Assembly (NCBI GenBank): GCA_940671915.1 | Contig: CALNVZ010003433.1 | Coordinates: 51,367,567 to 51,431,566, forward strand | Reading direction: 5' to 3' | Origin: Paracentrotus lividus | Taxonomy: Eukaryota > Echinodermata > Echinoidea > Camarodonta > Echinidae | Length of the DNA stretch: 64,000 nucleotides | In this document: in pieces, positions 63,101 to 64,000 of the stretch | Layout: every line of letters begins with the position of its first letter | How positions within the stretch are numbered: position 1 is the stretch's first letter | Translations under genes and position numbers: made by a program | The notes under the pieces: generated by a model | Databases searched by the model: none | The model's input: only the letters and a program-made list of their open reading frames with translations | What the model was told of the DNA's origin: nothing

Positions 63101-64000
63101 AAAGCATGGAATCCTCGTCGACTCACAGATTTTGTGTCATAGTGGCCATACTGTGCATCAAACGATAACACAATATTCTCGCCTCCACTCTTCTTGTTCA
63201 GCTCAGCTCCATTACTGAGCAAATACTTAACGATGTCAAGTCTACCGCCATACACAGCATAATGCAGACTAGTTTGTCCAAGGATATCACGTCTATCTAT
63301 CTCACTTTCGTGACAAATGAGATATTTGACAATAGCTAGATGGCCGTTTTCTGATGCACAATGTAGGGCAGTTATTCCGTGGTCGTTTCCCTTTTTGACA
63401 TCAGCCCCCTGACTGATAAGATATTTAACGATGTCCATATACCCATATTTAGCAGCATTATATAAGGCACATCTACCAAAATCATTGCTGGAATTGACAT
63501 CGGCCCCGTGGCTGATCAAATGCTCTATGACATTGAGATGACCGTTGAGTGCAGCGACATGTAAGGCTGTCCAACCAAATGAACCACGACCATTTACCAC
63601 TTCCCCTTGACTGACCAGATTGTTTGTGGTAATGAGATCACCTTTCTCGGCAGCAAGATGTAGCTCCGTCCAATGAATCGTATGTGATTCAGTCGCCTCG
63701 GCCTCTTGACTGAGCAAAAACCTTGAAAGACCAACACGGCCTTCAGCTGCGGCAATATGTAATACTGACCCTCCTCTTGCAGTGGTCTTGTGTAGATCGC
63801 CTCCTTGTTCGATGAGATATTTAGTAACATCGAGATGACCATTTTGAGCAGCTGAATGCAATGCAGTCCAACCGTCGTTCTTACCCTTATTCACCTCAGT
63901 TCCTTCGCTGATGAGATATTTAGTGACATCAAGATGACCATTAGCAGCAGCTGAGTGCAATGCAGTCCAACCATCGTTCTTACCCTTGTTCACCTCAGCT
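20841..64000 (-). CDS. Gene overview: ankyrin repeat / double ZU5-UPA / multiple Death domain protein (5' partial)
   Basis: One multi-exon minus-strand gene. Domain order is about 17 ankyrin repeats, ZU5, UPA, four Death domains, a second ZU5, a second UPA, a fifth Death domain and a short C-terminal tail. The 17 exons from 33579 down to the stop at 20841 join in phase into about 1,109 codons, with GT donors and AG acceptors throughout. ZU5-UPA-Death is the supramodule of ankyrins, UNC5 receptors and PIDD, so a cytoplasmic scaffold or death-fold signalling role is likely (inference). Three ankyrin exons lie at 59.6-64 kb; the N-terminus is beyond the window. The last ankyrin exon leaves two bases while the first ZU5 exon needs one, so at least one joining exon is missing or unrecognised, or these are two genes. 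Confidence 0.8.
21603..21895 (-). CDS. Exon: Death domain 5
   Basis: Acceptor TGCAG at 21896-21900, donor GTAAGT at 21597-21602. The peptide includes [18 protein letters not shown] and [18 protein letters not shown], the usual Death-domain pattern: a Leu-Gly pair at the helix 2/3 turn, a helix 5 with an Asp-Trp pair, and a final helix with [15 protein letters not shown]. About 97 residues, normal for the fold. It closes the second ZU5-UPA-Death module. Death domains bind other Death domains in assemblies such as the PIDDosome; the partner is unknown here. Confidence 0.85.
22199..22232 (-). CDS. Micro-exon linking UPA 2 and Death domain 5
   Basis: 34-bp exon with acceptor AACAG and donor GTAAGT. 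It encodes [12 protein letters not shown] in phase with both neighbours (one base carried in, two carried out). The acidic linker has a counterpart of 46 bp with the same phases in the first module (31115-31160), which supports it despite its size. Confidence 0.75.
22611..22851. repeat. (CA)n-rich low-complexity tract
   Basis: Imperfect CA and CACA/CACG repeats, ending in CGCGCGCG. It lies in the intron between exons 22890-23043 and 22199-22232. Long open frames on both strands here are artefacts. Confidence 0.95.
22890..23043 (-). CDS. Exon: UPA 2, third part
   Basis: Acceptor CCAAACCCAG, donor GTACGC. It encodes [20 protein letters not shown] and the following [18 protein letters not shown]. 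Beta-strand-like alternation and position between the second UPA exon and the Death linker mark it as the end of the UPA domain. It corresponds to 31734-31896 in the first module (154 versus 163 bp, same phase). Confidence 0.7.
23494..23628 (-). CDS. Exon: UPA 2, middle part
   Basis: Acceptor TTTATTTTGTCAG, donor GTGGGT. It encodes [20 protein letters not shown] and then [17 protein letters not shown]. Phase 0 at both ends (135 bp) matches the 129-bp equivalent at 32112-32240. Confidence 0.7.
23748..25129. mobile_element. Palindromic Tc1/mariner-like MITE in an intron
   Basis: It begins CAGGGCGTCCCGAAAAGAA and ends in the reverse complement, flanked by TA on both sides (23746-23747 and 25130-25131). 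Inverted arms of about 400 bp enclose a non-palindromic core with a CT tract at about 24168-24250. CAGGG...CCCTG ends with a TA duplication are typical of Tc1/mariner-derived MITEs. It lies in the intron between UPA 2 exons 1 and 2. Confidence 0.85.
25263..25489 (-). CDS. Exon: UPA 2, first part
   Basis: The acceptor follows a long T tract (TTTTTTCTGAAG) and the donor is GTATGT. I chose this acceptor over the CGCAG at 25474 because only it keeps phase with the ZU5 exon. The peptide contains [19 protein letters not shown] and FRCVAFQP...LHVYTLHPY, the cysteine and Tyr-rich strands expected of UPA. It corresponds to 32427-32674. Confidence 0.75.
25750..26085 (-). CDS. Exon: ZU5 domain 2
   Basis: Acceptor CCTTATCCTTTTAATAG, donor GTATGG. 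The peptide holds [40 protein letters not shown], then [10 protein letters not shown] and [15 protein letters not shown]. This is the classic ZU5 signature: a gly-hydrophobic strand, the S-I-P-x-G-A turn, a P-V-I-E-F strand and an L-P-H strand. 112 codons, normal for ZU5. In PIDD and UNC5 this domain packs on UPA and Death. An autoproteolytic HFS motif such as that in PIDD was not seen. Confidence 0.9.
26386..26640 (-). CDS. Exon: Death domain 4
   Basis: Acceptor TTATTTCTAG, donor GTAATT (non-ideal). It encodes [20 protein letters not shown], then [22 protein letters not shown]. Helical, with the L-x-x-M-L-x-x-W helix typical of Death domains. It joins in phase to ZU5 2, which shows the second ZU5 is inside the same transcript. 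Divergent from Death domain 5. Confidence 0.75.
27075..27368 (-). CDS. Exon: Death domain 3
   Basis: Acceptor CACCTACTTCAG, donor GTTAGC. An acidic Asp/Cys-rich start ([14 protein letters not shown]) is followed by [20 protein letters not shown] and [20 protein letters not shown], then [13 protein letters not shown]. The pattern LGKALxL... W... L matches a Death domain of about 80 residues. Confidence 0.8.
27667..27729 (-). CDS. Possible short linker exon
   Basis: Acceptor TTGACGTGTAG, putative donor GTAACC. 63 bp encoding [20 protein letters not shown] with phases that fit both neighbours. Ser/Thr-rich linker. Supported by phase only; skipping it would also keep frame because both neighbours carry one base. 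Confidence 0.5.
27815..28768. mobile_element. CACTGT-family palindromic DNA element (intronic)
   Basis: Ends CACTGTCGCTCATA and, inverted, CACTGTTGCTCATA, flanked by TA (27813-27814 and 28769-28770). The two halves are imperfect inverted repeats: GGACGTTCCCCAAC..., CAATGCCCATTTTTACC and CCGTCCTACCCC find inverse partners near 28530-28680. The same family occurs at 47246-48273 and 60765-61747. Non-coding. Confidence 0.8.
29356..29615 (-). CDS. Exon: Death domain 2
   Basis: Acceptor TAATGCTACAG, donor GTAAGT. It encodes [20 protein letters not shown], then [18 protein letters not shown] and [20 protein letters not shown]. Strong Death-domain match: I-G-x-x-L-G-F, then E-L-x-x-I at helix 3. In phase with Death domain 1. 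Confidence 0.85.
30045..30171. repeat. (AAT)n / (ATT)n microsatellite
   Basis: AAT trinucleotide run with a GAT-rich 5' border, in the intron between Death domains 1 and 2. Poly-Asn and poly-Leu open frames across it are artefacts. Confidence 0.97.
30698..30976 (-). CDS. Exon: Death domain 1
   Basis: Acceptor TTCATTTTCTAG, donor GTTAGG. It encodes [20 protein letters not shown], then [20 protein letters not shown], then [20 protein letters not shown]. Canonical Death-domain features (L-G-x-x-L-G-F, M-L-x-x-W). It closes the first ZU5-UPA-Death module and continues in phase into Death domain 2. Confidence 0.87.
31115..31160 (-). CDS. Micro-exon linking UPA 1 and Death domain 1
   Basis: 46-bp exon with acceptor TTTCCTGCAG and donor GTAAGC, encoding [15 protein letters not shown]. 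Phases match the 34-bp counterpart at 22199-22232. Confidence 0.75.
31445..31530. repeat. Second copy of the ACTTATAGAGCGCAC repeat
   Basis: Matches 20140-20235 (GAAAACTTATAGAGCGCAC, then GTCCGAGGACGCTCATGG). Intronic. Confidence 0.6.
31734..31896 (-). CDS. Exon: UPA 1, third part
   Basis: Acceptor ATGTTTTATTTCAG, donor GTTAGT. It encodes [20 protein letters not shown], then [20 protein letters not shown]. Alternating hydrophobics suggest beta strands. Equivalent to 22890-23043. Confidence 0.7.
32112..32240 (-). CDS. Exon: UPA 1, middle part
   Basis: I place the acceptor at TTTCTTTCTTTGTAAAAG, the first AG after the pyrimidine tract and the only nearby one that keeps phase 0 and the open frame; the donor is GTATGC. 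It encodes [20 protein letters not shown], then [20 protein letters not shown]. Equivalent to 23494-23628. Confidence 0.65.
32427..32674 (-). CDS. Exon: UPA 1, first part
   Basis: Acceptor ATCGTAG, donor GTTAGA. It encodes [20 protein letters not shown], then [20 protein letters not shown], then [12 protein letters not shown] and [13 protein letters not shown]. Position after ZU5 and the L-Q-L-I-C... H-L-H-V-H strands align with the second-module exon (FRCVAF... LHVYTLH). Confidence 0.72.
33241..33579 (-). CDS. Exon: ZU5 domain 1
   Basis: Donor GTATGT at 33235-33240. The acceptor is taken at AATCGAAAG before 33579; a stronger tract ending CCTTCAG would start the exon at 33615 in the same frame. 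The peptide has [40 protein letters not shown], then [20 protein letters not shown] and PHSTLV, a clear ZU5 fold (I-I-P-x-G-A-I turn, P-V-x-V-R-I-P-H strand). First of two ZU5 domains. Confidence 0.88.
33616..35334. other. Intron, no exon recognised
   Basis: Sequence upstream of the first ZU5 exon. No coding exon with plausible splice sites was found, although reading phase demands at least one more exon between the ankyrin part and ZU5. A G tract lies at 34999-35009. Confidence 0.45.
35335..36152. repeat. GGACAATTACCCCC minisatellite (left arrays) with assembly gap
   Basis: Dozens of imperfect 14-17-bp units of the form GGACAATTACCCCCC at about 35335-35860 and 35995-36150, separated by about 130 bp of non-array sequence (CATGATCGTGGAATCAAGTGG). 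A run of 25 N (35548-35572) interrupts the array, a fixed-size assembly gap. The 181- and 209-residue open frames here are repeat artefacts. Confidence 0.9.
36405..36660 (-). mobile_element. tRNA-derived SINE, minus strand
   Basis: On the minus strand the head reads GTGTGGTCAGACTGGATAAG... with B-box-like TTTTCGAATCC, then ACTGACCCAAGTAAGG and GGTACCGGTAGGAAG. Same family as 10497-10802. It is embedded in the palindromic unit flanked by minisatellite arrays. Confidence 0.75.
37425..37812. repeat. GGGGTAATTGTCC minisatellite (right array), copy A
   Basis: About 25 units of GGGGTAATTGTCCGG, the reverse complement of the arrays at 35335-36150. The sequence between the arrays (36160-37400) is itself largely inverted-repeat: a GGGCTTG-type G-rich block at 36680-36715 pairs with 37190-37225, and CATCAGAAAATATGTA occurs in both orientations. 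The whole is one palindromic element with minisatellite ends. Confidence 0.9.
37862..45989. mobile_element. Giant inverted-repeat element, copy A
   Basis: Error-rich counterpart of 51679-59569. The left part (for example 38030-38300) is the reverse complement of the right part (45580-45850), and the pairing continues inward to about 41.9-42.1 kb. Outer end CATGGTGGGCTTAG matches, inverted, the right end CTATCCCATG. Frames in the central coding regions are interrupted. Confidence 0.8.
46051..46213 (-). pseudogene. Copy A of ankyrin exon 3 (broken)
   Basis: Counterpart of 59631-59785, 8 bp longer, with frame-breaking single-base differences such as an extra T in TCTTTTGATGTCC. Probably sequencing error rather than true decay. 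Confidence 0.75.
46709..46930 (-). pseudogene. Copy A of ankyrin exon 2 (broken)
   Basis: Counterpart of 60252-60455 but 18 bp longer, from scattered insertions that break the frame. Confidence 0.75.
47246..48273. mobile_element. CACTGT-family palindromic element, copy A
   Basis: Begins CACTGTCAGTCATTA, ends ATGAGGAACAGTG with TA on both sides; same family as 27815-28768 and counterpart of 60765-61747. The halves are imperfect inverted repeats. Confidence 0.75.
48765..49972 (-). pseudogene. Copy A of the main ankyrin exon (broken, truncated)
   Basis: Counterpart of 62230-63406, about 30 bp longer. Ankyrin motifs (DGWTALH-like, GADVN-like) are visible but spread over all three frames by single-base indels. 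It stops abruptly at 49972, within a repeat, where copy B begins after 9 unrelated bases. Confidence 0.8.
50235..50505 (-). mobile_element. tRNA-derived SINE, minus strand (copy B)
   Basis: Counterpart of 36405-36660, with the same B-box-like TTTTCGAATCC and GGTACCGGTAGGAAG. Confidence 0.75.
51245..51637. repeat. GGGGTAATTGTCC minisatellite, copy B
   Basis: About 25 imperfect units of GGGGTAATTGTCCGG; counterpart of 37425-37812. Confidence 0.9.
54000..55618 (-). pseudogene. Left-arm gene of the palindrome (frameshifted), unknown family
   Basis: Starts at ATG 55616-55618 with [18 protein letters not shown], then [20 protein letters not shown] and an acidic Lys/Glu stretch. After a shift comes a Cys-rich segment (LCRTR-CVAC pattern, near 55240), then CCIDxTTLAMS (near 55050). 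Next is [18 protein letters not shown] with [15 protein letters not shown] (54693-54932), and finally an acidic [12 protein letters not shown] segment (about 54110). Total coding is roughly 450-500 codons over several frames. The same blocks, in the same order, occur on the other arm. Function unknown; it could be a transposon protein with a C-terminal acidic tail and a small zinc-binding region (inference). Confidence 0.5.
55740..57180 (+). pseudogene. Right-arm gene of the palindrome (frameshifted), unknown family
   Basis: Homologue of the left-arm gene, read outward. Blocks: [13 protein letters not shown] (55755), [19 protein letters not shown] then [20 protein letters not shown] (55865-55985), a Cys-rich segment (56110-56200), [20 protein letters not shown] then [14 protein letters not shown] (56370-56490), [20 protein letters not shown] (56610-56670), and [20 protein letters not shown] (56965-57030). 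The two start regions are only about 120 bp apart, head to head. Frameshifts may be sequencing errors, so whether either gene is functional cannot be told from this assembly. Confidence 0.5.
59631..59785 (-). CDS. Exon: ankyrin repeats, last visible exon
   Basis: Acceptor TATATTTCACTTAG (only this one fits the phase of the previous exon), donor GTGGGG. It encodes [20 protein letters not shown], then [20 protein letters not shown]: the second half of one ankyrin repeat and the start of another (G-N-T-P-V-Y-Y-A). The giant palindrome inserts 62 bp downstream of this exon. It leaves two bases, which does not match the ZU5 1 exon. Confidence 0.75.
60252..60455 (-). CDS. Exon: ankyrin repeats 15-16
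   Basis: Acceptor CTTGTTTTTCAAAAAG, donor GTTAGA; 68 codons, phase 0 at both ends. It encodes [20 protein letters not shown], then [20 protein letters not shown]. One full and one split repeat with the usual T-A-x-H-L-A and G-A-D-x-N marks. The final TTPVLQK stretch is a loop. Confidence 0.85.
60765..61747. mobile_element. CACTGT-family palindromic element, copy B (intronic)
   Basis: Begins CACTGTCAGTCATAAAGG and ends TTATGAGGAACAGTG, with TA at 60763-60764 and 61748-61749. Halves are imperfect inverted repeats. Third locus for the family in this window (second independent insertion, given the block duplication). Confidence 0.8.
62230..64000 (-). CDS. Large exon: ankyrin repeats 1-14 (5' end beyond window)
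   Basis: 590 codons open from the window edge to donor GTATTAAT after ...FTEHHK. Ankyrin repeats of 33 residues (for example [20 protein letters not shown], then [19 protein letters not shown]) fall in two blocks: eight repeats (about 63985-63170) and six (about 62910-62320). A spacer of roughly 90 residues without ankyrin consensus separates them ([20 protein letters not shown] ... [15 protein letters not shown]). Such arrays are protein-binding scaffolds. The methionine near 63993 is internal; the real start lies outside. The first two repeats are almost identical, a sign of recent repeat duplication. Confidence 0.93.

Larger units (their letters stand above)
49982..63406. repeat. Large direct repeat, copy B
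   Basis: Head-to-tail repeat of 36153-49972. The right part (59.4-63.4 kb) has fully intact coding exons; the left and middle (50-57 kb) also show probable small errors. It continues to the right without a break into further intact ankyrin repeats, so copy B is likely the genuine locus. The left minisatellite arrays are missing from this copy. Confidence 0.9.

Overview
The window is nuclear DNA from a metazoan, most likely an echinoderm and plausibly a sea urchin. It is AT-rich, intron-rich and packed with microsatellites, a tRNA-derived SINE and many short DNA transposons. The only clear host gene encodes ankyrin repeats plus ZU5, UPA and Death domains, a combination strongly expanded in echinoderms. 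The organism call is inference; no species-diagnostic sequence was recognised.

Layout. 0-20.5 kb is intergenic and made of nested repeats: several TA-target palindromic DNA elements (2456-3735, 5588-7239, 7321-9364, 19137-20121), small MITEs (1556-1693, 5241-5489, 16366-16605), a SINE (10497-10802), and a roughly 2-kb unit present in two close tandem copies plus one older copy (14215-20420). 20.5-64 kb is one minus-strand gene running off the right edge. Its 5' part in the window (59.6-64 kb) encodes about 17 ankyrin repeats. After a repeat-filled stretch of about 26 kb, 17 further exons (33.6-20.8 kb) encode ZU5-UPA-Death-Death-Death-Death-ZU5-UPA-Death and a stop codon. I checked splice sites and reading phase by hand: those 17 exons join without a phase break into about 1,109 codons. 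The two ZU5-UPA modules have matching exon order and phase, which indicates an internal duplication.

The large intron holds a 7.9-kb inverted-repeat element (51679-59569; second copy 37862-45989). Its arms are nearly 4 kb long, and two related, broken reading frames diverge from its centre. Beside it are minisatellite arrays flanking a smaller palindrome with a SINE. A 13.4-13.8 kb block (36153-49972 and 49982-63406) occurs twice head-to-tail. The left copy is about 3% longer and full of single-base indels that break the ankyrin exons, and a 25-N gap lies next to it. This looks more like unpolished long-read gap filling or a retained haplotype than a biological duplication.

The items most worth a second look are the double ZU5-UPA-Death gene, the giant palindrome with its divergent gene pair, and two related transposons (5588-7239 and 19137-20121) whose terminal and internal motifs have changed together. 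No prokaryotic features, rRNA, genuine tRNA or CRISPR were seen.
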